From: Kiritimatiellia bacterium
GTDB lineage: Bacteria > Verrucomicrobiota > Kiritimatiellia > RFP12 > UBA1067
NCBI GenBank assembly: GCA_027858965.1
Contig: JAQIBS010000118.1
Location: 1 to 61,919 of the forward strand
Length of the DNA: 61,919 nucleotides
Reading direction: 5' to 3'
The position numbers and the translations under genes were made by a program. Of this stretch, positions 1 to 8,064 are shown piece after piece. Below the pieces are notes generated by a model. It searched no databases. It was not told the DNA's origin and was given only the letters and a program-made list of their open reading frames with translations. Within the stretch, counting starts at the first letter, position 1. Every line of letters begins with the position of its first letter.

Positions 1-40
1 TGTTAGGCTGTTAGGCTGTTAGGCTGTTAGGCTGTTAGGA
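1..40. repeat. Octamer tandem repeat, 5 units
   Basis: Five head-to-tail copies of the 8-mer TGTTAGGC (the last ends in A) fill the first 40 bases and may continue outside the window. The unit resembles the GTTAGGCTTTAGG arms of the dispersed element at 10919 and 57549. No gene overlaps it. Confidence 0.9.
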
Positions 41-93
41 CGGTGACAGACTCAGTAGCCGGCTGTCAACACTACATATCTAATTTCAAAAAC

Positions 94-128
94 AAAAAAA
101 GCTTCCGAAACAAACCGGAAGCTTTTTT
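94..128. terminator. Bidirectional intrinsic terminator downstream of rpsU
   Basis: GCTTCCG (101-107) pairs with CGGAAGC (116-122) around an 8-nt loop. The stem is flanked by seven A on one side and six T on the other, so it can terminate transcription on both strands. It lies just past the rpsU stop codon on the minus strand. Confidence 0.8.
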
Positions 129-150
129 CAATACACTGTCAGAGCAGCAC

Positions 151-351
151 TTAAAACATCTCGCGCATACCTCTACGGGAGTTGTTACGAGCACGTGCAC
201 GTGCGGATTTACGGCGAGCCTTCTCACATGGTTTCTCGTAATAACGATTATTACGAAGCTGCTTCAGCAGACCCTCTTTATCCATAATTTTCTTGAGGCG
301 CTTAAGAGCCCGTTCAACAGACTCGCCTCTTTTCAATTTTAATTGAATCAC
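151..351 (-). CDS. rpsU: Ribosomal protein bS21
   Basis: Small, very basic protein of 66 aa matching the bS21 family: an N-terminal (V/M)IQLKLKRGES strand, then a helix with ALKRLKK, the conserved RNNRYYEKPCEKARRK block and an Arg-rich tail. It is a late-assembling protein of the 30S subunit that helps initiation. The GTG at 351 is chosen because a purine-rich GGGAAAGGGGG lies about 8 nt upstream. Another in-frame GTG at 360 sits inside that ribosome-binding site and is less likely. The gene is monocistronic, with its own promoter (420-449) and terminator (94-128). Confidence 0.93.
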   Translation of the reverse strand: MIQLKLKRGESVERALKRLKKIMDKEGLLKQLRNNRYYEKPCEKARRKSARARARNNSRRGMREMF

Positions 352-381
352 GTAATTCACCCCCTTTCCCGACCAGCAAAC

Positions 382-399
382 ATCAGAATAAAATCTGAT
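382..399 (-). promoter_or_regulatory. Hairpin in the rpsU 5' leader
   Basis: ATCAGA and TCTGAT form a perfect 6-bp inverted repeat with a 6-nt A/T loop, between the predicted rpsU promoter and the ribosome-binding site. It could be a leader structure or an operator. Only the symmetry is seen; a regulatory role is inference. Confidence 0.35.
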
Positions 400-419
400 T
401 CGGTCAAAAGTGAACAACA

Positions 420-449
420 AAAATATCATATTAACCTATCAAAAGTCAA
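420..449 (-). promoter_or_regulatory. Sigma70-type promoter for rpsU
   Basis: On the minus strand, TTGACT (444-449) and TATTTT (420-425) are separated by 18 bp, about 70 nt upstream of the rpsU start. It is divergent from the tRNA promoter. Confidence 0.55.
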
Positions 450-476
450 CTCGTAGAAATAAAATAAAATTGACCG

Positions 477-505
477 TTGACATCGAAACTCATTTTTGAG
501 ATATT
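477..505 (+). promoter_or_regulatory. Sigma70-type promoter for tRNA-Tyr
   Basis: A consensus -35 TTGACA (477-482) is followed after 17 bp by GATATT (500-505), a weak -10. Predicted transcription would start about 10 nt before the tRNA. The -35 is strong; the -10 assignment is less certain. Confidence 0.5.
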
Positions 506-522
506 GCTTGAGTTTTCCACAT

Positions 523-607
523 GGTAGGGTACCGAAGTGGCCAAACGGGGCAGACTGTAAATCTGCTGTCTTCGACTTCCTTGGTTCGAATCCAAGCCCT
601 ACCACCA
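523..607 (+). tRNA. tRNA-Tyr (anticodon GTA), 3' CCA encoded
   Basis: The acceptor stem GGTAGGG (523-529) pairs with CCCTACC (597-603), followed by discriminator A and an encoded CCA (605-607). The anticodon loop CTGTAAA contains GTA. A long variable arm follows the anticodon stem, as expected for bacterial class II tRNA-Tyr, and the T loop GGTTCGAATCC is canonical. The last part of the gene is duplicated downstream at 765-787. Confidence 0.95.
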
Positions 608-622
608 TTTTTCTAAAAAGTT

Positions 623-657
623 CCTGTAGTTTCAATAAAACTACGGGGCTTTTTTTT
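623..657 (+). terminator. Intrinsic terminator after tRNA-Tyr
   Basis: GTAGTTT (626-632) pairs with AAACTAC (638-644) around a 5-nt loop. The stem is extended by G/C pairs and followed by eight T (650-657). Confidence 0.85.
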
Positions 658-1134
658 ACACTCAAAGCTTAGGGGGCTTGGATGAGAACCGCGGTTCGAC
701 CACCAAGCGAAGCGCAGGTAGAGGCCGCCGAATGGCGGCAGTGAAGCCCGAAGGGCGAAACGGCAATCCAAGCCCTACCACCATTTTCCTAAGATCATTA
801 ACAAAAGTTACTGATCTTTTTCATTTGTGGAAGGAGTTGGTATTTTCATCAGATCTCAATCAAACAAAGCAGGAGCACTTTACGAAAGTTGAAGTGGAAG
901 AAATCTGTAAAAGAAAAAAGAAACCCCGGCGCCTGTTTGCTACAAGAACAAAGGAAGGCTCTTCCGAGGTGTACGCGAATAATGTATCAGAATTACCTGA
1001 ACACCTGAGCCTCTCTATCATTTATAACTGCAATTCAGTACCAACTTGCAGAAGAGAGAACATTACTTAAGGGGCTTTGCCCCTACACACCCGCTCCAAA
1101 GCTACGGCTTGGCATGCCAGCTGAAAGCTATTGA
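658..1134. other. Gene-free spacer with tRNA-end repeat element and hairpins
   Basis: No convincing gene is seen in these 477 bases. An open frame can be read at 678-1070 but runs through palindromes and the tRNA repeat and has no recognisable product. The left part is the palindromic element at 674-787. A tight hairpin GGGGC-TTT-GCCCC lies at 1071-1083, near the 3' end of the minus-strand Fic gene but without a T-run. Confidence 0.6.
674..787. repeat. Palindromic element ending in a copy of the tRNA-Tyr 3' end
   Basis: Bases 765-787 repeat 589-611 exactly (23 bp: the end of the T arm, the acceptor 3' strand, ACCACCA and part of the T-run). The repeat also forms the right arm of an inverted repeat, GGGCTTGGAT (674-683) against ATCCAAGCCC (766-775). 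Inside lie the perfect 12-bp palindrome GAACCGCGGTTC (686-697), the hairpin GCCGCC-GAAT-GGCGGC (724-739) and GCCC-GAA-GGGC (746-756). The duplication resembles a tRNA attachment-site scar, but the 176-bp distance is too short for a full integrative element. Confidence 0.75.
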
Positions 1135-2646
1135 TTAATCTGACGTGTTATAGCCGTCTTTCACAGCATGCTCCATGGCAATTAATTCTTCATCAGTTAG
1201 AAAGTTAAAGTGTGCGGATCTTTTTCTGGCAGACAGTCTTCCGTTGTTCTGCAGGCACAATTGGATGAACAGATCAATCAGGCGGTCAGGCATATCAATA
1301 TTATCCTGAATCGCCTTTTTAGTATTGTCATAGTTGGCCAGAAAACTCAGTTCATCCACAAGTTCTTCTTCGATAGTTTTGTTTACAAACTCGTACAAAG
1401 CTTCTGACTGGGGGGTCATATCCATATACTTATACCAGCATGCGGTGTCACTCTCGACGGTCATACGCCCCATTTCATCCAGTCTATAATCGATGAGTTT
1501 GAGTAAAGGCCGAGAAAATGCCTCTAACGACGCATCGTAATCCGCTGGATTCTTAAGCATAGCTGCTGAAACAGGAAACATGAGCCCGCGAGGCACCATT
1601 TTCTGAAGGGAAAGAATGTTATGTACCAGGAAACGATGGATTCGTCCATTCCCATCCTCAAACGGGTGCATAAAGACGAAACCATAGGCAATTGTCGCCG
1701 CGTGGATAACGGGCGAAACATTTCCCGTTTGCATTCGCGTATGGGAATCGATTAAGCCCTCCATCAAACTTGGCAAATCGTCAGGTTTCGGACAGATGAA
1801 ATGTACAATCTCTTTCTGGTAGGCAACCGCTTGTCCCACGTAATTCTGACTTACCCGATAGTCGCTATCTTTGAATCGAGGGTCAACAATACAGTTCTGC
1901 AACGCTATCAATCTTTTCTTTTCACAGAAGTCTTCCTTCTCTGCAAGCTCCAGCGAGGTGATGAATTTTTCATTTCGGGATGCATTCGGCTTTATGTTCT
2001 CAATTTCAAAGGATGACTTTGTTTCCTTGTTATAGAGGTAGCTGAGTGCACGACGAAGCAATTCCGGTGGGTATGCGGTCATAATCTCGTCACACCTTTT
2101 ACACAGATCGGATGAATCCAGTTTTGAGAGCATTTCTGTTCTTTTGACGACAGGGCAAAAGGCCTTTGATCCAAGAAGGTTGTCAACAATACGATGGCGC
2201 GAAAATTTTACCCCATTCTGAATGGTATAATAATATTTAGTTTCCAGTGCATCGACATAGTTACCGGAAGTCAAATCATCGACAGGCAATTTCTTTCCAG
2301 TTAGAAACTCATAGAAAAACCAAATTCTCCGGGCATACTTTCCTGTCGGCTTGGATTTGATGTACTCGGTGATCTCATTCGGAGCAACCTTTTCGAAGAT
2401 TTGAGCCAGCAATGCCAAGTTGACCCCATCATATTTCAGCGCAAATTCAAGATGATTGCCGACCGTTTCACCAGGCCAGTACTTTACAGGGTAGATATCT
2501 TCAGTTGTGCCATCCTGAACCTTCGATCTGTGAGTTCCAGATGAGGATACAAAGGAGGTATGCCAATGGGGCATGCCAACCAGCCCTATCTTCTCAAGCA
2601 AATACACATAGCCAGCCGGTCGAGTTTCTAAAACGTTTATTTTCAT
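1135..2646 (-). CDS. Fic-domain protein, predicted AMP-transferase
   Basis: A 503-aa protein with the complete Fic active-site motif HPFEDGNGRIHR (residues 327-338). In this family that motif supports transfer of AMP (or another NMP) from nucleotide to a protein hydroxyl, with His327 as general base. SFEIEN (about 212-217) fits the inhibitory-helix consensus (S/T)xxxE(G/N) and lies before the Fic core, so the protein looks like a class II, self-inhibited Fic. The N-terminal 200 residues and C-terminal 120 are family-specific and I cannot assign them. The start ATG at 2646 is preceded by GAGGA at good spacing. The gene stands alone, with no antitoxin-like neighbour. Its promoter lies inside a phased repeat array (2675-2804), suggesting tight repression. 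Confidence 0.9.
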   Translation of the reverse strand: MKINVLETRPAGYVYLLEKIGLVGMPHWHTSFVSSSGTHRSKVQDGTTEDIYPVKYWPGETVGNHLEFALKYDGVNLALLAQIFEKVAPNEITEYIKSKPTGKYARRIWFFYEFLTGKKLPVDDLTSGNYVDALETKYYYTIQNGVKFSRHRIVDNLLGSKAFCPVVKRTEMLSKLDSSDLCKRCDEIMTAYPPELLRRALSYLYNKETKSSFEIENIKPNASRNEKFITSLELAEKEDFCEKKRLIALQNCIVDPRFKDSDYRVSQNYVGQAVAYQKEIVHFICPKPDDLPSLMEGLIDSHTRMQTGNVSPVIHAATIAYGFVFMHPFEDGNGRIHRFLVHNILSLQKMVPRGLMFPVSAAMLKNPADYDASLEAFSRPLLKLIDYRLDEMGRMTVESDTACWYKYMDMTPQSEALYEFVNKTIEEELVDELSFLANYDNTKKAIQDNIDMPDRLIDLFIQLCLQNNGRLSARKRSAHFNFLTDEELIAMEHAVKDGYNTSD

Positions 2647-2674
2647 GAAACATCCTCGTAAATTTGTTATTACG

Positions 2675-2804
2675 CTAGTAAAATAGTTAAAAATAGATAT
2701 TTTGTCAACAAAATGATTATAATCAGCCTTTTATATAGTAAAACTGTTATTAATCTAGTAAAACGATTATAAATCGGCATAAGTCTAGTAAAACAGTTAC
2801 AAAT
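2675..2804. promoter_or_regulatory. Five phased 20-bp iterons upstream of the Fic gene
   Basis: Five 20-bp repeats with consensus CTAGTAAAAYNRTTATAAAT begin at 2675, 2705, 2735, 2755 and 2785. Every spacing (30, 30, 20, 30) is a multiple of 10 bp, so all face the same side of the helix. The copy at 2705 is the most diverged. Copies 1 and 2 overlap the predicted -10 and -35 of the Fic promoter. This is the layout of an operator array for cooperative binding; the ligand protein is not known. Confidence 0.8.
2680..2708 (-). promoter_or_regulatory. Sigma70-type promoter for the Fic gene
   Basis: On the minus strand, TTGACA (2703-2708) and TATTTT (2680-2685) are 17 bp apart, 34 nt upstream of the ATG at 2646. 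Both boxes lie on iterons of the array. Confidence 0.65.
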
Positions 2805-3147
2805 CACTCGTTCTTAAACGAATGCCTTTCACCTAATGCAGCGGAGCCGGAACCAAATAGGCCCTTCACCGAAGGGCAAGACAAACAAGTTGGTCGTTAA
2901 AAACATGTTGTCGGTGGGTTCATTTTGTTATGCGCTCTGCGCCATGCCGTTCGTGCGTAGCACGGATATAGTAACTTTCACAGCCATTTCAGCAGTCAAG
3001 GCCCTTGAGTTGAAAAAAGGTTACCCATTAAAAAGTCGGAAGAACCCGAATTTTACGAAAAGTGAGATATATGACATGGAATTTTTGGTATATCAGGTTC
3101 TTTTCCGATATAAATAATAAGTTCTTTAATAAATTAAGGCGGGAGAC
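2805..3147. other. Gene-free spacer with palindromic repeat
   Basis: CTAATGCAGCGGAGCC (2833-2848) is a member of the dispersed palindrome family also found near 11935, 15698 and 61403. It is followed by the hairpin GCCCTTC-ACC-GAAGGGC (2861-2877). A 93-codon open frame spans 2836-3117 but starts inside the repeat, has no ribosome-binding site and no recognisable product, so I do not call it a gene. Confidence 0.55.
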
Positions 3148-3177
3148 TTGACATTAAGAGCTGATTTCAGGTATAGT
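3148..3177 (+). promoter_or_regulatory. Strong sigma70-type promoter for rplU-rpmA-obgE
   Basis: Consensus TTGACA (3148-3153) and TATAGT (3172-3177) with an 18-bp spacer. The leader to the rplU start holds the inverted repeat CCGAC/GTCGG (about 3194-3211), which could be an L21-type leader structure; that last point is inference. Confidence 0.75.
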
Positions 3178-3244
3178 GCTGGTCTTGTTCGTGCCGACTC
3201 AGAGGGGTCGGATGTGCCGGATTTAATTGGTGAGGAAGAAATAA

Positions 3245-3559
3245 ATGGAAGCGTATGCGGTTTTAAAAACCGGTGGTAAGCAGTATAGAGTTACACCGGG
3301 TGTTACATTTGAGATTGAGCGCCTTGAAACGGAAGCCGGCCAGGATGTTGAGCTTAATGAGGTCATGGCAGTCTCTGATGGAAAAGAATTGAAGATTGGG
3401 ATGCCTTACGTTGAAGGGGCCAAGATTGTGCTTTCCGTGATTGGACATAAGCGCGGTAAAAAAGTGGTTAATTTCAAGAAAAAGCGTCGTAAGGGATATT
3501 CCCGTAAAGTTGGGCATCGTCAGGAACTGACGGTTGTTACAGTTAAGTCGATAGCGTAA
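3245..3559 (+). CDS. rplU: Ribosomal protein bL21
   Basis: A 104-aa protein starting MEAYAVLKTGGKQYRV, the signature of bL21, and ending in a basic KKRRKGYSRKVGHRQ region that binds 23S rRNA. It is a structural protein of the 50S subunit. The ATG follows GAGGAAG at good spacing. It is the first gene of the rplU-rpmA-obgE set, an order conserved across bacteria, and has a strong promoter directly upstream. Confidence 0.97.
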   Translation: MEAYAVLKTGGKQYRVTPGVTFEIERLETEAGQDVELNEVMAVSDGKELKIGMPYVEGAKIVLSVIGHKRGKKVVNFKKKRRKGYSRKVGHRQELTVVTVKSIA

Positions 3560-3595
3560 TAAGCTCAGCTTTGATTAAAGGAAGGAAGTTGTTTT

Positions 3596-3841
3596 ATGGC
3601 ATCAAATTCAGGTAGAAATGGTCGCGATAGTAATGCGAAGTGGCTTGGTGTAAAGCTTTATGACGGACAGGTTATACCTGCTGGTTCAATCATTGTTCGT
3701 CAGCGTGGCACAAAGGTGCATCCAGGTGAAAATGTTGGATGCGGTCGTGATTATACTTTATATGCACTGATTAATGGAACTATTAAGTTTCAGAAGCAGG
3801 GTAAGGTTGTTGCTGTACTGCCATTGGCAGAGAGTGCATAA
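3596..3841 (+). CDS. rpmA: Ribosomal protein bL27
   Basis: An 81-aa protein with the bL27 pattern: a flexible N-terminal tail ([19 protein letters not shown]), then [27 protein letters not shown] sequence. The N-terminal tail of this family reaches the peptidyl-transferase centre. The second residue is A and there is no cleavable Firmicutes-type extension. GGAAGGAAG precedes the ATG. The gene lies 36 bp behind rplU in the same operon. Confidence 0.97.
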   Translation: MASNSGRNGRDSNAKWLGVKLYDGQVIPAGSIIVRQRGTKVHPGENVGCGRDYTLYALINGTIKFQKQGKVVAVLPLAESA

Positions 3842-3884
3842 CCAAGTTGCGTATTACCTTAACATATCTAAATAGACGTTTTAC

Positions 3885-5063
3885 GTGAAAATCAGGAAGT
3901 TTATTGACCACGTTACAATCCATGTGCGCGCCGGAACAGGTGGTGATGGGAGTGGCAGTTTCCGACGTGAAGCGTTTGTTCCATTAGGCGGGCCTGACGG
4001 CGGCGATGGCGGTCGTGGAGGTCACGTTATTTTCAGAGGGAGTCACGATGTAAACTCCCTTATCAGTCTATATTTTTCCCCTCAGCGTTTTGCCGAACAT
4101 GGTGTGGCGGGCTTCGGCCAGAAACGACACGGTCGCAGAGGTGCCGATCTGATTGTTGATGTTCCCTGCGGAACAGAGGTCTACAACGCTGATACCGGTA
4201 AATTCATTGTTGATATTACCGAAGACGGACAAGAGGTTACTGTGGCCACCGGCGGCGAAGGCGGTTTAGGCAACATTCATTTTAAGACATCCACGCATCA
4301 GGCTCCTTCAGAACATACTCCTGGTATGCCTGGAGGCGAGTTTAAACTCAAGCTTGAGCTTAAAACAATTGCTGATGCCGGATTGCTGGGATTCCCCAAT
4401 GCTGGTAAATCATCTCTGTTAAGATGTGTCAGTGATGCCCAGCCTAAAATTGCAAGCTACCCTTTTACTACACTTAATCCGATTGTCGGTACGATTAAAT
4501 ACGATGATTTTTCTCAACTGCGGGTTGCGGATGTGCCAGGTATTATTGAGGGGGCCGCGGATGGAATTGGTCTTGGATTGCGGTTTCTAAAGCATATTGC
4601 CCGTTCAAAAGTTCTGGTTTATGTGGTTGATATGGCGGGAACCGATGATCGGGAGCCCTGGGATGATTACATTAAGCTGTGCAAAGAGGTGGAGCAACAC
4701 GATTCATCTATGCAGGACCGCCCCTTTTTGGTGCTGGCTAACAAGATGGATGTTGATCAGGCTCTTGAAAATCTGCCTCGTTTTATTCAGGAAACCGGTG
4801 TGACTCCCGTGACTCTTTCAACGCTGGACCCGAATGATGAGGGCGTTTTACGTTTCAAACAGGATCTTTGGGATATTCTTCGCCCTGAGCCCATTGGAAG
4901 TTGGGTTAAGGTTGATGATAAAACTCCTGAAAACAACAACCCTGTTGATGCTCCTTCTGTGCCGATGACTGAAGATGGATTTATTCATGAAGATGCGCTT
5001 AAGCATGCCCCGTTTCTTGATCTGTCAAGAAAGCCCGCTAAAAAGAAAAAACGTCGGAAGTAA
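3885..5063 (+). CDS. obgE: GTPase ObgE/CgtA
   Basis: A 392-aa P-loop GTPase acting in 50S assembly and growth control. The glycine-rich Obg fold spans about 1-160 (RAGTGGDGSGSFRREAF, GGPDGGDGGRGG). The G domain follows, with G1 GFPNAGKSS (169-177), switch II DVPG (216-219) and NKMD (286-289). The tail of about 60 residues is short and Lys-rich (KPAKKKKRRK) and is not an obvious OCT domain. The start is GTG, chosen because the protein then begins exactly at the conserved beta strand; the ribosome-binding site is poor, so expression may depend on coupling to rpmA 43 bp upstream. Confidence 0.96.
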   Translation: MKIRKFIDHVTIHVRAGTGGDGSGSFRREAFVPLGGPDGGDGGRGGHVIFRGSHDVNSLISLYFSPQRFAEHGVAGFGQKRHGRRGADLIVDVPCGTEVYNADTGKFIVDITEDGQEVTVATGGEGGLGNIHFKTSTHQAPSEHTPGMPGGEFKLKLELKTIADAGLLGFPNAGKSSLLRCVSDAQPKIASYPFTTLNPIVGTIKYDDFSQLRVADVPGIIEGAADGIGLGLRFLKHIARSKVLVYVVDMAGTDDREPWDDYIKLCKEVEQHDSSMQDRPFLVLANKMDVDQALENLPRFIQETGVTPVTLSTLDPNDEGVLRFKQDLWDILRPEPIGSWVKVDDKTPENNNPVDAPSVPMTEDGFIHEDALKHAPFLDLSRKPAKKKKRRK

Positions 5064-5131
5064 TTGTGTTACGGCATTCCCGATTTGTTAGTGTGTTTTA
5101 GGCATTCTGCTTTAAAAACTGATGTGTTTAC

Positions 5132-5160
5132 TTGACGTTATCCGAATGTACTCTTATACT
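5132..5160 (+). promoter_or_regulatory. Sigma70-type promoter for the TPR gene
   Basis: TTGACG (5132-5137) and TATACT (5155-5160) with a 17-bp spacer, 36 nt before the start codon at 5197. The TPR gene therefore has its own promoter behind obgE. Confidence 0.75.
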
Positions 5161-5196
5161 TTAGCAAAATTTTGATTTAAAAATAAGGAATACATT

Positions 5197-6600
5197 ATGG
5201 CTGGTGATAAATCCGAGCAAATGGCCCAGCAGGCCCAGAATTTCTATGCCAAGGGGCAGGCCGCATATGAACGTCGTAATTATGATATTGCTATAGATCT
5301 TCTGATGCAGTGCCTTACAAGAGCTCCCAGTTTTTCCCGTGCAAGAAAAGTTTTGCGTTCAGCACAGATTGCTAAATTTAAAATGTCTAAAATCAGTGGT
5401 CTCGCTAGTAAAATCAGGGATATTAAAGCAGCAGGAACCAGAACTAAAATTAAGGGAATGTTATCTGCAAATAAAACCGCTATGGCCTTGATTGAGTGCG
5501 AGAAACTTTTAACTATGAATCCGCTTCACGCTTTGAATGTTGAGATTGCGGTGCAGGCAGCTGAGGCCTCCGGCCATCCAGATGCGGCTTTATTCACAGT
5601 TGAGGCGGCTTACGAGAATAATCAGGATGATATGAACCTGCTGCGTCGGGTGGCTGATTTCTATATGGCTGTCGGGGAGTATACTAAAGCGCGTGACGCC
5701 TATCTCAAATTGAATGCGTTTGTCCCCACTGATCAGAGTATTTTGAAGAAATTAAAAGATGCTGAAGCCCGTGTTACGATGGCTTCCGGCTGGGAGGAAA
5801 ATTCCGGTGAGAAGGGCGGTTTTCGTAACTTGATTGCTGATAAGGAGCAGGCCGAGAAGCTGGACAAGCAGAATAAGGCTGTTTTGGGTGGTTCTGACGC
5901 GGATGATCTGATTGCCGACGCGCTCAAGCATCTTGAGCAAGAACCTGAGAATATGAATTATTATCGGGCACTTGCCCGTCTTTATACTCAGAATAAAATG
6001 TTTGATAAGGCTGTGGAAATTCTGGAGGCAGCGATTAAAAAGAATGCTTCAGATCCCGAACTTGACCGTTCTCTGAGTAATGCTAAAATCGAGTCATTTA
6101 AATCCCGGATTGCCGATGCTAACGCATTAGGTGATGAGTCAGCGGCTAATCAGGTTGAGAATGAGATGAATCAGTTTATCTTTGATGATCTCTCGGCGCG
6201 TGTTCAGAGCTATCCCAATGATCTTAAATTGCGGTTTGAACTCGGTATGCAGTATTTCCAATATGAGTATTTTGATGACGCTATCGGGCAGTTTCAGCTT
6301 TCGCAGCGCAGTCCTAAAGAGCGCGTGCTTTCATTGTATTATCTAGCCATCTGTTTTGATAAAAAGGGGCAGTGCGATATGGCTGTAATGCAGCTTGAAA
6401 CTGCTAATGAGCAGTTGCCGCTCATGGATGATTTGAAGAAAAAGGTTGTTTTCCGTCTGGGTGTGCTTGCTGAAGAAGCCGGTGATATTGAGAAAGCATT
6501 CGCTTACTACAAGGATGTGTATGGTGCTGATATCGGCTTTGAAGATATCGGAGCTCGGATGGAGAATATCTATAAGCTTCGCAAAGCTAAGGAAGGCTAA
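5197..6600 (+). CDS. TPR-repeat protein, function unknown
   Basis: A 467-aa protein made of degenerate tetratricopeptide helices. Clear units include YAKGQAAYERRNYDIAIDLL near the N terminus, the middle stretch AVGEYTKARDAYLKLN, a block near 250-290 (NYYRALARLYTQNKMFDKAV) and ELGMQYFQYEYFDDAIGQF near the C terminus. There is no signal peptide or membrane segment, so it should be cytoplasmic. TPR arrays bind other proteins; the partner is unknown. It has its own promoter and ends in a Lys-rich tail. Confidence 0.8.
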   Translation: MAGDKSEQMAQQAQNFYAKGQAAYERRNYDIAIDLLMQCLTRAPSFSRARKVLRSAQIAKFKMSKISGLASKIRDIKAAGTRTKIKGMLSANKTAMALIECEKLLTMNPLHALNVEIAVQAAEASGHPDAALFTVEAAYENNQDDMNLLRRVADFYMAVGEYTKARDAYLKLNAFVPTDQSILKKLKDAEARVTMASGWEENSGEKGGFRNLIADKEQAEKLDKQNKAVLGGSDADDLIADALKHLEQEPENMNYYRALARLYTQNKMFDKAVEILEAAIKKNASDPELDRSLSNAKIESFKSRIADANALGDESAANQVENEMNQFIFDDLSARVQSYPNDLKLRFELGMQYFQYEYFDDAIGQFQLSQRSPKERVLSLYYLAICFDKKGQCDMAVMQLETANEQLPLMDDLKKKVVFRLGVLAEEAGDIEKAFAYYKDVYGADIGFEDIGARMENIYKLRKAKEG

Positions 6601-6962
6601 GCTTTTTGCACATTTTTTTGGGTCTTCCGCAGAATCAGTGGGTCGGTTGTTGTTGCTGGGTGTCATCGCATCAGTAGCGCTCCCCCACGTGGGATAGCTG
6701 ACGGCTCTTCGATAAGCTCAGAACAGGCGGGCCGCCATCCTTCCATCAATTACCTGAAAAAAGGATTAAGCTAATATTCGGAAGTTCAACTGCTCGTTTT
6801 TGGCACCGATTTCACCGATTTTAATGATTTCAATAGCTTCTTTGTTTTTTTTTGACGTTTTTTGTTGTGCTGAATAGGCTTTTTTTACTATGCTTAATTT
6901 CAACATGGCGAGTGCCATATATTAGTTTTACGTCAGCAAGTTGATTGCGAAAGGAGCAAAGA
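6601..6962. other. Gene-free spacer with palindromes, leader of the isomerase gene
   Basis: No gene is seen. The left part holds the palindrome CCCACGTGGG (6684-6693). A TTGACG (6852-6857) with a poor -10 TAGGCT after 17 bp may be the promoter of the next gene. Its leader would include the hairpin ATGGC-GAGT-GCCAT (6905-6918). Confidence 0.45.
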
Positions 6963-7955
6963 ATGGCTAGAAACGTAACAATGTTTACGGGGCAGTGGGC
7001 AGACCTTCCATTTAAAAAGGTTTGCGAGATGATGAGTGAGTATGGTTATGATGGACTTGAGCTCTGTACATGGGGTGATCATATTGACCTTGATAAGGCT
7101 TCCAGAAGTAAAAAGTACTGTGATGATAAACGTGCGATTCTGGAAGAAAACGGTTTGAGTTGCTGGGCTATATCCAATCATCTTTCCGGACAGCTTGTCT
7201 GTGATCCGATTGATGCTCGCCATTATGCTTTTGCACCTGCCGATTGCAAGGGGAATCCCAAGAAGGCCAAGGCCTGGGCCATCAGGATGCAGAAGAATGC
7301 GGCAAAAGCTGCTAAGAATCTGGGTGTTGGTGTTGTAAATGGCTTTACCGGATCTCCAATCTGGCATCTGCTTTACTCTTTTCCTCCTTGTATTCCTGGG
7401 CAGATTGAAGCTGGCTACAAAGAATTTGCTAAGACATGGAAGCCGATTCTGGATGTTTATGCTGATCTCGGTATAAAATTTGCACTTGAAGTGCATCCTA
7501 CTGAAATTGCTTTTGATATCGCTTCGGCTGAACGTGCATTAGATGCGTTGGATGGCCATCCGGCATTTGGCTTTAACTATGACCCGTCACATCTGGGATA
7601 TCAGGGCGTGGATTATGTTAAGTTCCTGCGTACTTTCCCTGATCGCATTTTTCATGTGCATATGAAGGATGCCTGGTGGGGGCATGGTGACGGTACGGTC
7701 GGCGTTTTTGGCGGACATACAGATTTTGCTGATCCTCGACGTTATTGGGATTTCCGCTCTCTTGGCCATGGAGATATCAATTTTGAAGAGATCATTGTCG
7801 CATTGAATGATATTCAATACACAGGACCTCTCTCTGTTGAATGGGAAGATTCACGTATGGATCGTTGCCATGGCGCTCAGGAAGCATGTGACTTTGTTCG
7901 CTGTGTGGATTTTACTCCCAGTAATATTGCTTTTGATGGGCAGTTTGATCGCTAA
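6963..7955 (+). CDS. Sugar phosphate isomerase/epimerase-like TIM barrel protein
   Basis: A 330-aa protein of the xylose-isomerase-like / AP-endonuclease-2 TIM barrel superfamily. Putative metal ligands sit where the family has them: E in [11 protein letters not shown] in [12 protein letters not shown] in [11 protein letters not shown] and E in [11 protein letters not shown]. No signal peptide, so cytoplasmic. The ATG at 6963 follows AAAGGAG at good spacing; a TTG 18 nt upstream is less likely. It lies upstream of a TRAP transporter in the same direction, with a terminator-like hairpin between them, so it probably acts on the sugar or sugar acid that transporter imports. The exact substrate cannot be read from sequence. 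Confidence 0.85.
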   Translation: MARNVTMFTGQWADLPFKKVCEMMSEYGYDGLELCTWGDHIDLDKASRSKKYCDDKRAILEENGLSCWAISNHLSGQLVCDPIDARHYAFAPADCKGNPKKAKAWAIRMQKNAAKAAKNLGVGVVNGFTGSPIWHLLYSFPPCIPGQIEAGYKEFAKTWKPILDVYADLGIKFALEVHPTEIAFDIASAERALDALDGHPAFGFNYDPSHLGYQGVDYVKFLRTFPDRIFHVHMKDAWWGHGDGTVGVFGGHTDFADPRRYWDFRSLGHGDINFEEIIVALNDIQYTGPLSVEWEDSRMDRCHGAQEACDFVRCVDFTPSNIAFDGQFDR

Positions 7956-7983
7956 AAAAAGCATAGCGCTGTTTTGTGTAACG

Positions 7984-8012
7984 GGGATGCCTCTCCCGGC
8001 ATCCCTCTTTTT
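7984..8012 (+). terminator. Terminator/attenuator between isomerase and TRAP genes
   Basis: GGGATGCC (7984-7991) pairs with GGCATCCC (7998-8005) around a 6-nt loop, followed by TCTTTTTT. It lies 29 bp past the isomerase stop and 52 bp before the TRAP receptor start. It could set the ratio of the two products by partial read-through. Confidence 0.85.
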
Positions 8013-8064
8013 TGCTGTTTAACTGCGGGGGAAAGCCCGTTTATGTGTAAGAGGAGTCTCAGAG

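Noticed and set aside
523..787. Complete integrative element at tRNA-Tyr
   Set aside because: Only 153 bp separate the two copies of the tRNA end and there is no integrase; at most a scar or miniature element.
678..1070. 130-codon open frame after tRNA-Tyr
   Set aside because: It runs through the palindromic element and the tRNA copy, has no ribosome-binding site and no recognisable domain.
2675..2804. Replication origin or plasmid iterons
   Set aside because: Five repeats next to a promoter, without rep, dnaA or parA genes and with promoter boxes inside, fit an operator array better.
2836..3117. 93-codon open frame between the Fic array and rplU
   Set aside because: It begins inside a dispersed repeat, lacks a ribosome-binding site and looks non-coding.
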